Positions 7,889 to 16,649 of a stretch of 18,447 nucleotides of DNA are shown one piece after another. This stretch comes from an uncultured Lachnospiraceae bacterium (GTDB lineage Bacteria > Bacillota > Clostridia > Lachnospirales > Lachnospiraceae). Position 1 is the stretch's first letter; every line of letters begins with the position of its first letter. The position numbers and the translations under genes were made by a program. The notes under the pieces were generated by a model that made no database searches, had not been told where the DNA came from, and worked only from the letters and a program-made list of their open reading frames with translations. The DNA is taken from contig CAKSBI010000039.1 of assembly GCA_934437985.1 (NCBI GenBank), positions 1 to 18,447 of the forward strand, given 5' to 3'.

Positions 7889-8214
7889 GCAATCCTTATT
7901 TTCCTATTTCTAAGTAAACTTATGACTCCTCATTTTACATTATACCCTGTACTAATCTGTTTCGCGTTTTTTTTGCCATTTTATACAATATTCACTTTTA
8001 AATGTACATGTAACTTCATAGCTTGTACTTACTAAGTTCAATATTCTCCCTTGCTACAGTTCCTGAAGTAACTGTTCCTGAATGCCACATTACAATATGT
8101 TTAATATTGACATAATTCATTACTTTATGTCAATATAAATTGTATATTTTATTAAGTTTTTACATTTATTTTCTAAGATATACATATTCCTTTGTAAAAA
8201 AATAATTCACAGTA
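7889..8214. other. AT-rich non-coding stretch
   Basis: No gene seen. It contains a perfect 12-bp inverted repeat, described separately, and a short direct repeat ctgttcctgaa around 8060-8090. It probably includes the lost 5' flank of the IS1634-type remnant that follows. Confidence 0.5.
8104..8136. repeat. Perfect 12-bp inverted repeat
   Basis: ATATTGACATAA (8104-8115) and TTATGTCAATAT (8125-8136) flank a 9-base spacer. The left arm contains TTGACA, so it may be an operator-like dyad over a lost promoter or a structural element of an insertion sequence. No T-run follows, so it is not a clear terminator. Confidence 0.55.
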
Positions 8215-8361
8215 AAAGGTACTTATCTTCAGATTTATTCGAGCTTTTATGATCCTGAGCGTGGACATACTGCTCATAAATCATACAGACCTGTTGGCTA
8301 TGTTCACGAACTTCAGGCAAAAGGAATTGATGATCCTATTGCATTTTATAAAGAGGAAGTT
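8215..8361 (+). pseudogene. IS1634-type transposase, N-terminal remnant
   Basis: The frame reads KGTYLQIYSSFYDPERGHTA, HKSYRPVGYVHELQAKGIDD and PIAFYKEEV. This is the opening of IS1634/IS4-superfamily transposases, which begin with a Tyr-Leu-x-Ile strand, a Tyr-Arg/Asp segment and GYxxEL. No start codon or catalytic domain is present. After KEEV the sequence changes to the right flank of the IS110-type remnant, suggesting that element was inserted into it. Confidence 0.65.
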
Positions 8362-8453
8362 ATTATCATAGAAGAATCTTATTTACAGACTTTTTCTCAT
8401 AGTCTCCCAATGGCGATGCGAAGCATCCTTGACTGAAACAGATGAATATTCTA

Positions 8454-8815
8454 CTAACTTACATGTTCTGTCATCATACCCCAGATAAAACACGCTAATT
8501 CTCTTGCTATTGCTGTTGCTGCCACATTTCGATTAACTCCTTTGTTTAGAGTCATTTTGTAAAACCTTCGTCTAAGCCTTTCATTTGCTTTATCTGCATA
8601 CGCAATTACTTCCGGTGGATTTCCTTTCTGTCTTTGCTTCAATGCCACTGATTTGTGTCCTACATTTCCCCTTGTATAACTCTGGGCTGCTTCAACTAAA
8701 AGTCTCCGCAAGTGGCTATTTCCAGCTTTTGTTATGCTGTATCGATTAACTCTCGTATCACTGGAATCTTCACTTGGTACAGGACCTAAAAACGAAGCAA
8801 ATTTCGGTGCTTTTT
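8454..8815 (-). pseudogene. IS110-family transposase, C-terminal remnant
   Basis: About 120 codons read FASFLGPVPSEDSSDTR, then ITKAGNSHLRRLLVEAA, NVGHKSVALKQRQKG and a natural stop at 8454. This is the C-terminal transposase_20 domain of IS110/IS1111-family (DEDD) elements, including the G-N-x-x-L-R-R-L-L-V-E-A motif. The DEDD N-terminal catalytic domain is absent: at 8815 the sequence switches to the kinase remnant of repeat copy B. Both flanks are therefore rearranged and the element is dead. Confidence 0.85.
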
Positions 8816-8977
8816 CAATACAAGGTCATAATTAACAGGATTGGTCCAATCCTTTCCCGAAGTATAATAGCTATAATACTTCGCCCGGTATTTATCAGTT
8901 TTTTGAATAAGATAATGCGCCCTCTTTTCTGATACATGCATTTTTTCCATATATACGATAGCCATACTGCATAACAC
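8786..8977 (-). pseudogene. Cytidylate-kinase-like C-terminal remnant (copy B)
   Basis: This is identical to copy A through NYDLVLK, then reads KHRNLLRF into IS110 sequence in a non-native frame before a stop. Both copies break at exactly the same base but continue into different DNA. It is the same C-terminal kinase fragment with no P-loop and is not expected to be functional. Confidence 0.5.
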
Positions 8978-9001
8978 TTGCCGCTTTATAAGCCTGCATA
9001 T

Positions 9002-10021
9002 TTACCCACGGTTACTCACCTCGATCATCTTGTTAAGTGTTTCAAATGCCTTGCCGGAATCTATTATTTCACCGGCAAGCTTAATTCCTTCCTTCATATT
9101 GTCTGCCTTACCGCCAATATAGAGTGATGCACCTGCGTTCATAAGCACTGCATTTCTCTTATGTCCTTTCGCACCCTTAAGAATATCAATGGTTATCTGT
9201 GCATTTTCTTCAGGGGTTCCTCCCTTAAGGTCCTCTTTTGTACAACGCTCAAATCCAAATTCCTCCGGTGTGATCATAGTTGACCTGAACCATCCGTCCC
9301 TGATCTCACATATTTTTGTCGGTGCACTCAGTGAAATCTCATCCAGCTTGTCCATACCGTATACTACCATCCCCCTCTTAACACCAAGGCTGACCAGAAC
9401 CTGCGCAAGCGGCTCTACAAGATAACCATCATATACACCAAGTAGCTGCATTGATGGTGAACCCGGATTGGTAAGGGGTCCAAGGATATTAAATACTGTT
9501 CTGAATCCAAGTTCCTTCCTGATAGCACCTACATACTTCATTGAAGTGTGGTATTTCTGTGCAAAGAAGAAGCACATTCCAGCTTCATTCAGGAGCTCCA
9601 CACATTTTTCAGGGCTCTGATCAATATTAACACCAAGGGCTTCAAGGCAGTCTGCCGTTCCGCATAATGATGAAGCCGCCCTGTTACCATGCTTTGCAAC
9701 CTTCATTCCACCGGCTGCTGCAACAAGTGCAGATGTTGTAGATATGTTGAAGCTCTGTGCATTGTCACCACCTGTTCCAACAATCTCAAATACATCCATT
9801 CCTGTCTCAACCCTAACTGCATGCGATCTCATTGCGGCCGCACAGCCGGCAATCTCCTCCGTTGTCTCCGCCCTTGCACTCTTTGTTGACAGTGCGGCAA
9901 GAAATGCAGCATTTTGTGTCTGTGATGTCTCACCACCCATGATCTCATTCATTACATTGAAAGCCTCATCATAAGTAAGGTCCTCCTTGTTGACAATCTT
10001 TACAATTGCTTCTTTAATCAT
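9002..10021 (-). CDS. trpD: Anthranilate phosphoribosyltransferase (copy B)
   Basis: This is an intact 339-residue TrpD, identical in protein and DNA to the copy at 259-1278, with the same AGGAG ribosome binding site. It carries the GTGGD PRPP loop, KHGNR and DKLDEIS motifs and is expected to make phosphoribosyl-anthranilate from anthranilate and PRPP. It has its own promoter and T-box leader whose 5' half differs from that of copy A, so the two copies could respond with different strength to tryptophan tRNA charging. Upstream lies a HEPN-protein remnant, downstream the kinase remnant and IS110 debris. No other trp gene is in the window. Confidence 0.97.
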   Translation of the reverse strand: MIKEAIVKIVNKEDLTYDEAFNVMNEIMGGETSQTQNAAFLAALSTKSARAETTEEIAGCAAAMRSHAVRVETGMDVFEIVGTGGDNAQSFNISTTSALVAAAGGMKVAKHGNRAASSLCGTADCLEALGVNIDQSPEKCVELLNEAGMCFFFAQKYHTSMKYVGAIRKELGFRTVFNILGPLTNPGSPSMQLLGVYDGYLVEPLAQVLVSLGVKRGMVVYGMDKLDEISLSAPTKICEIRDGWFRSTMITPEEFGFERCTKEDLKGGTPEENAQITIDILKGAKGHKRNAVLMNAGASLYIGGKADNMKEGIKLAGEIIDSGKAFETLNKMIEVSNRG

Positions 10022-10127
10022 AACTCATCTCTCCTCATGTAATAATTATTAGATAACCAACTTATTTTCTGCCGTGGAAATATAAGCTTCTATTTTGCCG
10101 GTCTGCGTTTGGCTTACTGTCTTTGCA

Positions 10128-10447
10128 AAATAAAAAGTCCCTGACAGAATATTACTATCTGTCAAGGACGAATATTACAATAATGTTATCCGCGGTGCCA
10201 CCTTGAATTCACGATATGACTCGTGCGCTTAGCGGGATACCTGCATATCCCCGGCAATTGACGTATGCCTTCAACGTCACAGAATACTCTGGAGCATATG
10301 GTTAATCAATAATCCGAATTCCATTTGACTGTGCCCTCAGCGGTCCATTTGACAATCCGTATCATGCCTGCTTCTCAGCACCGCAGGCTCTCTGTATAGG
10401 CCATGATTGCCGTTATCTCCGCTTCAACGGTTTTAATTTACTATGAT
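10128..10447 (-). promoter_or_regulatory. T-box riboswitch leader of trpD, probably tryptophan-specific (copy B)
   Basis: The T-box AAGGTGGCACCGCGGATAAC lies at 10185-10204, followed by the same terminator as leader A. Stem I-like elements are conserved (CAGAGA; CCTGC/GCAGG hairpin at 10366-10388; UGG specifier candidate at 10345-10347 within TCAAATGGACC). The base pair closing the distal hairpin is A-U in leader A (1638:1660) and G-C here (10366:10388), a compensatory change that supports a selected RNA structure in both. The stretch between Stem I and the antiterminator differs strongly from leader A. Confidence 0.88.
10137..10169 (-). terminator. T-box attenuator terminator (copy B)
   Basis: This 12-bp stem with a 9-nt loop followed by TTTTTATTTT on the minus strand is identical to the terminator of leader A, being inside the perfect repeat. 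Confidence 0.88.
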
Positions 10448-10453
10448 ATAAAT

Positions 10454-10482
10454 ACAGTAGCACCATCATGTATGGTTGTCAA
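10454..10482 (-). promoter_or_regulatory. Promoter of T-box leader B
   Basis: TTGACA (10477-10482) and TACTGT (10454-10459) with 17-nt spacing stand in the same position as the promoter of leader A, although the flanking bases differ. Confidence 0.6.
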
Positions 10483-10529
10483 CCCTGAAAATCTGCCTGA
10501 TATTCATCGGTTAGGCACTTACCCTTTTT

Positions 10530-10739
10530 CTAACTATTCACCACTTTTAAATAAATCTTTTCATCATAATACTTTTTCATTCCTTGCAAAATACAATTTA
10601 GGAAAATCACAGTTTCGTTCTTTATTTTTTCCAAATCGTCTATTGCATAATAACGACCACATTCTGCAAATGATGCCGTACCGTGCGCTAATTGATTTCT
10701 TTTATTTTTAACGTCTTCCGGAACTACTCCACCTCTACA
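10530..10739 (-). pseudogene. HEPN-domain protein, C-terminal fragment
   Basis: An open frame of about 70 codons on the minus strand reads RGGVVPEDVKNKRNQLAHG, ASFAECGRYYAIDDLEKIK, then FLNCILQGMKKYYDEKIYL and a stop at 10530. The RNQLAH sequence fits the Rx4-6H ribonuclease motif of HEPN domains, and the flanking 'KRN.LAHG..SF.E.GR.Y' pattern resembles RiboL-PSP-HEPN (MAE_28990-like) proteins, which often act in toxin-antitoxin or phage-defence systems. The 5' portion is lost at the junction with the IS1634-family element that starts near 10750. Whether the fragment is translated is doubtful: no start or ribosome binding site remains. Confidence 0.65.
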
Positions 10740-10751
10740 AGTAGAATCAAT

Positions 10752-11964
10752 CCTGGATTCTCGGAAACGTGACGAGGTGTGCTATGGCAATTGTAACTCA
10801 AACAGATAAAAGAACCGGTATCACGTACGCTTATGAAACGCAGTATCACTGGGATAAAGAGAAAAAGCAACTGTTACAGCTACTGGCAAGACCGGACCCA
10901 AACCTTTTGTTCAGACGAGACATCTGTATTATGGTGCCACGTATCTGTTTGATAAGCTCGCAGAAGAACTCGGACTCACAGCTGATTTAAAACAGTGTTT
11001 CCCGGATTCATACAAAAAGCTTCTGTCAATCGTTTATTACCTGATACTTGAGGATAACAATCCCCTGTATCGTTTTGAAAAGTGGAACTTCACGCATAAG
11101 CATCCTTACGGTGCTGATATAGCTTCTCCACGTAGCAGCGAATTCTTTGCATCCATTACTGATGAACAGGTGAATAAGTTCTTCAGACTGCAGGGAAAGC
11201 GTCGTGTTGAAGAAGAATACCGGGCATATGACAGTACCAGTATATCGAGCTATTCCGAAACACTTACCCAGATACAGTATGGTAAAAACAAGGGAAACGA
11301 TAAATTGCCACAGCTTAATCTTTTGCTCGTTTTCGGTGAAAAATCCGGTATCCCTTTTTATTACCGTAAGCTTGCAGAAAATATACCTGATTCCAAGACG
11401 GTTAAGCATCTTCTTGAGGATCTTGATATTCCGAGCTTTGGTAAAACAAAGTTCGTCATGGACAGAGACTTTTATTCTGAGGATAACATTAATGGCCTTT
11501 ATCACGAGCACGTGAAGTTTTTAGTTGGCACTAAGCTTTCACTTAAATTCATCAAGAAAAATCTTGATGATGTATATGATGATATCCGTATGTTTAATAA
11601 CTATGATGACAGCATTGCACCTTTACAGAATGAAAGATGTAGTTGAAAAAGCATTTGGCAACATTAAAAATCGTCTAAATATGAGGCGTCTCCTTGTATC
11701 GAGTGAAAAGGGGCTTGATGGCAAGATCTTCACGGAGTTCGTTGCATTGATTCTGGTTTCTTATCTTGATCATAAAATGAAAGAAACAGGTTTATATAAT
11801 AAGTATACCATGCGGGTACTGCTTGATAAACTTGATATTTCGGAATGCTTCGAGGACGCAAATCATTCACTACGGATCGGTGAAATGCTTAACAAGCAAG
11901 CAGCAATATATGAGGCGCTCGGAATAACGGCACCAACCTCGTTATGTTAAACCGAGAATCCAGG
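10752..11964 (+). mobile_element. IS1634-family element, internally deleted
   Basis: Perfect 13-bp terminal inverted repeats, CCTGGATTCTCGG at 10752-10764 and CCGAGAATCCAGG at 11952-11964, bracket a degenerate transposase gene. At about 1.2 kb it is clearly shorter than full elements of this group, in line with two internal deletions. No obvious target-site duplication is seen. Its left end truncates the HEPN gene, and its right side runs into debris at the 3' end of the second ABC permease. Confidence 0.75.
10784..11950 (+). pseudogene. IS1634-family (IS4-superfamily) transposase, two deletions
   Basis: It begins MAIVTQTDKRTGITYAYETQ. After DKEKKQ (about 10865) a deletion shifts the frame and coding resumes at GKTGPKPFVQTRHLYYGATY. 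The middle part (to about 11605) carries AYDSTSISSYS and KFVMDRDFYSEDNI, the first two catalytic Asp regions of the DDE fold. A second deletion near 11605 removes the strand-rich insertion domain and shifts the frame again. The C-terminus LYRMKDVVEKAFGNIK holds the Glu of the Y-R-E-K type motif and runs to ITAPTSLC. Start and stop are preserved but the product cannot be made as one chain, so it is inactive. Confidence 0.85.
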
Positions 11965-11968
11965 TTCC

Positions 11969-12037
11969 ATACATTACCTGAATAAATTTGATCCAGGAAA
12001 GTATATCAGGTATGAGGAGAAGATTAAAGAACGCTAT
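11969..12037 (+). other. Unidentified coding-like fragment
   Basis: A plus-strand frame reads YLNKFDPGKYIRYEEKIKER, which looks like real protein (charged, transposase-like) but I cannot assign it. It overlaps the last codons of the minus-strand permease and marks the junction between IS debris and the transporter operon. Confidence 0.3.
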
Positions 12038-14351
12038 GTTTTGGGGCACTTACCTTCATTAAATTATTTACTGTAGGATACAGCAACATAGATAACGCCA
12101 TAATATAAAACACAATTCCGATAAGATACTCCCATTGTATTGTAATAGGAGTATTTATAATTACTCTTCCTTCCCAGATGTAGACCACAATTATAAATCC
12201 TAATATTGCCCCAATTACTACTCCTGAAAACATGTAACTCAGTATCTGCATCCAACATATTTTATTGATACTTCTCTTCGTAGCACCAAGCATACAAAGT
12301 ATCCGATACTCATTTTTTCTTGCATACAACATACCATTCGCAAAGTTAAGAAGTCCTATGCCTGCAACCAGTAAAAGCATTCCAAGAACAATATACATAG
12401 TAGTCGTCCACTGGTATAAACTCTTGTCGGACTGCTCCATGACATCATCATATATTTTACTATCAAAATACATTCCGGTCTCTGCCTGTAGTTGCTGAAA
12501 CTTCTCTCTAATTACTTCTTTATCACCTTCTAACCACATACTGACATATGTACCATCATGACAATTCGCTATGTTTTTTTCATCACTATTCCCAGTCTTA
12601 TCCGGCAAATTATCCCAGTCTATCAATCGTAAGTCAGAATAGTAAAAATCATCTCCGCCTACAAGTTCCACCAAAACAAACTCTTTTTTTCCTTCAAAAT
12701 AATCTGATTCTAAAGTTACAGTATCACCAAGTTTATAACCTTCCTCAGCCGCTAGAATTTTACCCATAACAATTCTTTTTGTTTTTGGCACATTGTCGTA
12801 GCCTTCCCAAACTTCTGTCTGATGAAACTGAGGAACTCTTTCCAATTCTGATGCTTTAACTGGAACATATTCATCATCCAATTTTAACTCAAAATCACCA
12901 TAAAGTATAAAACCGCTTCCCATTACATTTTGGAAACGCTCATGTAATTTTCTTACATAGGATAAAGACATGGGCTTATCAATATTGTTAATCTCTACTG
13001 TTGCTGTTTTTCCCTCAAATGTCTTTAAATTATACCAATAGTCATTTACCATAAGAAATTTCAAAGTTGTCTGTCCTGTATAAGCAATCGCAGTTATAAG
13101 TGCAACAATTAAAATCATCATAAAATTCCTGCGAAATTGTGATGACATTAATTTGACACCAAGATAACCTTCTTTTCCGATAATCCTTCGCAGTGCCAAA
13201 AAACGATTAGCACGCTTGTTTTTTCTAAGTCCTGAGGAAGTATCCTGAAACACCTGTATCGGCAGTACTTTCTGACAGGATACAAAGACCATGTATATGA
13301 AAAAGTTGAATACAAGAAATACAATTATTACAATCAGCCAGAGCATTTTCCAATTTACGCTCACATACCCTTCAAATAACTGCATCTTCTTATTAAGTCG
13401 GTTCAGAATAGACTCCGAAACCAGCGCACTAAACAACGTACCGATAAAACATGCGGATCCACTGATAATTACAGACATGGAGCAAAATATATTCTTGATC
13501 TGTTCCTGCTTTCCGCCAACAGTGCGAATAACAGCCATGTCCCTTCTGTATTTCCTCATATATTCAAGAAAAATATTTACAACAAATAAACCACTAATCA
13601 CAATAATAATTACAAAAAATACAGTGAATATCAACTTAACTACTTTAATTGCAACATCATACTGACCACCCTCCCGCTGATCCGAGATATTATATTCCTG
13701 ACTATGTTCCCATATGCGATTAACAATTCCACCACCACGTTCTATATTGCAATAAGCTGAATCATGGCATACAAGCAGTAAATAATTTGGCATATAAGTA
13801 TCAGAATGACCAATCAGTTCATGAATCATGGACAATTCCATAATTGCCATTGGCATTTTATAATTTGATATTGAAGCAGTCTCAATTACTTCTATTATTT
13901 CAAGATTTTTCCCTGCTATTGTGAAAGTATCTCCAACTTTTTTATTCTCTCTGCGTCCAAGAATATCATTAATAATAATCTGATTATCCTTTATATCTTT
14001 CGTGTGTTTGTATAAGCTTTTATTTATTTCATCATTTGTTACACCTACCATGTATGTATCTAAAAGTTCACTAGTCTGATAGCCTGTAGCGATATTTTTT
14101 ACATCCTTGTCATTCTTAAAAAACTCTATCTCCTCTTCGTTAAAGCTTTCTCCGTCTCTCCTTGTCAGTCTTAAATCAAACGCTCCCTTTTCCTCTTCAA
14201 TTACTTTTTCTATTGAACGTTCCATATTAGACGATAACTAAAACATGCTTACGCTGAGAAAACATGCAACAAATATGCTTATAAATACAGAAATGGACAG
14301 CATTTTGCTTTTTATAATAAAAACAAATGCCATTTTAAAAAGTCTTTTCAT
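12024..14351 (-). pseudogene. FtsX-like ABC permease 2, interrupted by an amber codon
   Basis: The true start is the ATG at 14349-14351, 33 nt after the stop of permease 1 and behind AAAGGA. Codons 1-37 encode MKRLFKMAFVF and a first membrane segment; codon 38 (14238-14240) is TAG. The aligned residue of the sister permease is Gln38, so a single C-to-T change of CAG explains it. The remaining 737 codons are open: an extracytoplasmic domain, three membrane helices near the middle (ending before KVLPIQVFQD), another helix near IVALITAIAYTG, a second extracytoplasmic domain and three C-terminal helices (IVLGMLLLVAGIGLLNFA onward). Re-initiation at Met43 (14225) lacks a ribosome binding site and drops helix 1. 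The last residues (SAPKHSVL) come from foreign DNA. MacB/FtsX-family assignment is secure; function is probably lost unless suppressed. Confidence 0.85.
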
Positions 14352-14384
14352 TCCTTTTCCTTTCACACTTAAACGAATAATTTA

Positions 14385-16649
14385 TTACATAGACAACTGC
14401 TTTATAGTTGTTCTTAAACCCATAGACAACATAAACATATATACCACAATTCCAAACACATTTTCCCAATATATCGAAATAGATACATTCGGATTAACAT
14501 TAGAACGCCATAAAAAATAAACTACTACTAAACCTACAGCCATTCCAAGGATAATTCCTGCAGACATATAACTCCACACCTGAATCCAGCTTATTCTGCG
14601 AACACTTTTAATATCCGTTCCAAGCATACGTAATACATGATACTCATTTTCTCTGGCTAACAGCATACTTTTTGCAGAATTAAGCCAGCCTATACCAGCA
14701 ATGATAATTAGTACAACAAGTATTACACTAATCATTGTCACTCTCTGGTTACTTACATCATTACCTTCTTTCATGATTTCTTCCATACTAAGCCATTTAA
14801 AACCCTCTTTAGCAACCTCGTATTTTTCAAATACTTCTCTTGTCTGTTCAGTATACTCTTTTACATAAAAATAGGCTTCATATGGACAATAAGCATTTTT
14901 ATCTTTACCACTCAATACACTTTGTTCTAAAATAATTCCGGCATCTTCTGTCACATTGTGATTCCAATCAACAATTTCTACAATAGTGTATTCATGCTTT
15001 CCCCCAAGCCATTGTGAATCCAAAAATATCTTATCTCCCAAAGAATAACCTGAATAATGAGCAGTTTTCCTTGTCATAATCACTCTCTGCTCCTTTGGAA
15101 CTGTTTCAAAATGTTTTATCTGTTCTCCCGGAAACTGTTCCATAAAACTAACCAAATCTGTCACATAAAATGTATTAATATCACTATGCAAAGAGTAGCC
15201 ACTATTATAATATCCACCCATCAAATAACTGCATTGTTCTGTTGTTTCTCTAATATCTCTCCACATATTTCGAATTTCATCAACTGTTAGTTCATTCATA
15301 GAATAGTATTCTGCCCCTGCCTCAGAACCATTAAGCACATTTCTGTAGTATTGAAAACTATTTTCATTTAATAGCTTGATTGAAGCATGTCCTGTGTACG
15401 ATAATGCTGTAATCAGTCCAATAATAACAACAATAGTAAAATTCTGCCAGAATTTCGGCATCAAAAACTTTATAGCAAGATATCCATCTGTACCAAATAT
15501 TTTTCTGGCAAACAAGAAACGATTAGCCCTTTTCTTTCTCTTAAGTCCATCTAAATTTCTCTGAAAAACCTGAAGCGGCAACACTCTTTGCTTTAGTACA
15601 AAAAATAGAGCACTTACTACATTGTAAATAACAAAAATAACTCCTGCCATTAAAAACATACTTTCCCACTCTAAAACAATATCGCCATCAAATAGATTAA
15701 GGATTTCATTCATCTTGTTTAGTAAATAACCATCTACTACTGCACATACCATAACGCCCAACACACAGCCTGCAAAACTCAGCACAACCGACATTGACAT
15801 AAAAATGCAATTAACCTGATAACATCTTCCTCCAATTGTACGGACAATCGCCATATCACACTGGTATTTTCTTATAAACTCTTGGAATATACTTAAAATA
15901 AACATTCCACAAATAACAACAACGATAACAAAAAGTACCAGAAGTAATCCCTCAAATATTTGAAGCATTTTCTTAAAATCTTCATTCTGACTGACACAAC
16001 TCACTTGAAAATCACCTTGTGAAATAAAAACAAGCTGCTCTGTAATACTATCTAAATCAGCTTTCTCTTGACATTTTAACATGATATAATTAGGATTCTT
16101 TTCAACTCCAAGACTTTCCAGCAGTCGCGTCATATCTACAATTGCAAGTTCTATTTTACTTTTAGAAAAACTGTCTCCTTCAAGCACTTCTTTTACTATG
16201 TATTCCCTGTTCCCATGAATAAAAATATCTCCTAAATTGTTACCCTTTTTCTCAGCAAGATATTTATTAATAATTATATCATTGGCTGCTATATCACATG
16301 TATACTTATAACGACTTTTGTTTATTGAATCATCTTTTACTCCTACAGTATAAATACCATCTAAATCTGCAACATAATATCCGCAAGATATTTTCTGTAC
16401 ATTTTGTATGTTTTCAATTTGTTCTATTTCACTTTCTGAAAAAGAAATATTATTATTCTTAGTTATGCCAATATCAAAATCCCCATACTCTTCTAAAATA
16501 TTATTCTTATAAGCTATTTCCGCACTTATTGCCAGTTGGAGCATACTAATACCTAAAAAACAAGCAAGAAAGATACTTAAAAAAGCAGAAAAAGACAGCA
16601 TCTTACTCTTTCTAAGAAACGTCAGTCCCATTCTGAATATATTAATCAT
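14385..16649 (-). CDS. FtsX-like ABC transporter permease 1
   Basis: This 754-residue integral membrane protein starts at the ATG overlapping the ATPase stop by 8 bases (ATGATTAA), behind AGGGAG; an in-frame ATG at 16712 lies inside the ATPase gene and is unlikely. Helices are visible at about 17-40, 232-256, 280-304, 330-352, 403-420 and three near the C-terminus. Extracytoplasmic domains occupy about 41-230 and 425-630. This duplicated FtsX/MacB-like layout fits permeases of lipoprotein, peptide or antimicrobial-resistance ABC systems (MacB, Vex, BceB relatives). The motif AIVRTIGG after helix 2 and HVLRMLGTD near helix 6 are typical cytoplasmic coupling regions. It probably pairs with permease 2 and the upstream ATPase; substrate unknown. 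Confidence 0.88.
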   Translation of the reverse strand: MINIFRMGLTFLRKSKMLSFSAFLSIFLACFLGISMLQLAISAEIAYKNNILEEYGDFDIGITKNNNISFSESEIEQIENIQNVQKISCGYYVADLDGIYTVGVKDDSINKSRYKYTCDIAANDIIINKYLAEKKGNNLGDIFIHGNREYIVKEVLEGDSFSKSKIELAIVDMTRLLESLGVEKNPNYIMLKCQEKADLDSITEQLVFISQGDFQVSCVSQNEDFKKMLQIFEGLLLVLFVIVVVICGMFILSIFQEFIRKYQCDMAIVRTIGGRCYQVNCIFMSMSVVLSFAGCVLGVMVCAVVDGYLLNKMNEILNLFDGDIVLEWESMFLMAGVIFVIYNVVSALFFVLKQRVLPLQVFQRNLDGLKRKKRANRFLFARKIFGTDGYLAIKFLMPKFWQNFTIVVIIGLITALSYTGHASIKLLNENSFQYYRNVLNGSEAGAEYYSMNELTVDEIRNMWRDIRETTEQCSYLMGGYYNSGYSLHSDINTFYVTDLVSFMEQFPGEQIKHFETVPKEQRVIMTRKTAHYSGYSLGDKIFLDSQWLGGKHEYTIVEIVDWNHNVTEDAGIILEQSVLSGKDKNAYCPYEAYFYVKEYTEQTREVFEKYEVAKEGFKWLSMEEIMKEGNDVSNQRVTMISVILVVLIIIAGIGWLNSAKSMLLARENEYHVLRMLGTDIKSVRRISWIQVWSYMSAGIILGMAVGLVVVYFLWRSNVNPNVSISIYWENVFGIVVYMFMLSMGLRTTIKQLSM

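Larger units (their letters stand above)
8813..10270. repeat. 1,458-bp perfect direct repeat, copy B
   Basis: Same content as 70-1527: kinase remnant, trpD and the 3' half of the T-box leader. It is in the same orientation, with 7,285 bases between the copies. RecA recombination between them would delete or amplify the intervening DXS remnant, secreted cassette and IS debris. Confidence 0.95.

Noticed and set aside
10403..10711. Plus-strand open frame of 102 codons
   Set aside because: It runs antisense through the start of T-box leader B, its promoter and the HEPN fragment, all better supported on the minus strand.
11026..11511. Minus-strand open frame of 161 codons
   Set aside because: It lies opposite the conserved middle of the IS1634-family transposase, where the plus-strand translation has clear DDE motifs.
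12024..14225. Permease 2 as a shorter functional gene starting at Met43
   Set aside because: No ribosome binding site precedes that ATG and the product would lack the first membrane helix present in its paralogue; the upstream start plus amber codon explains the sequence better.
14238..14240. Pyrrolysine or other programmed recoding of the TAG
   Set aside because: No recoding element or pyl gene is visible, the paralogue has Gln at this site and the element is within a membrane helix; a point mutation is simpler.
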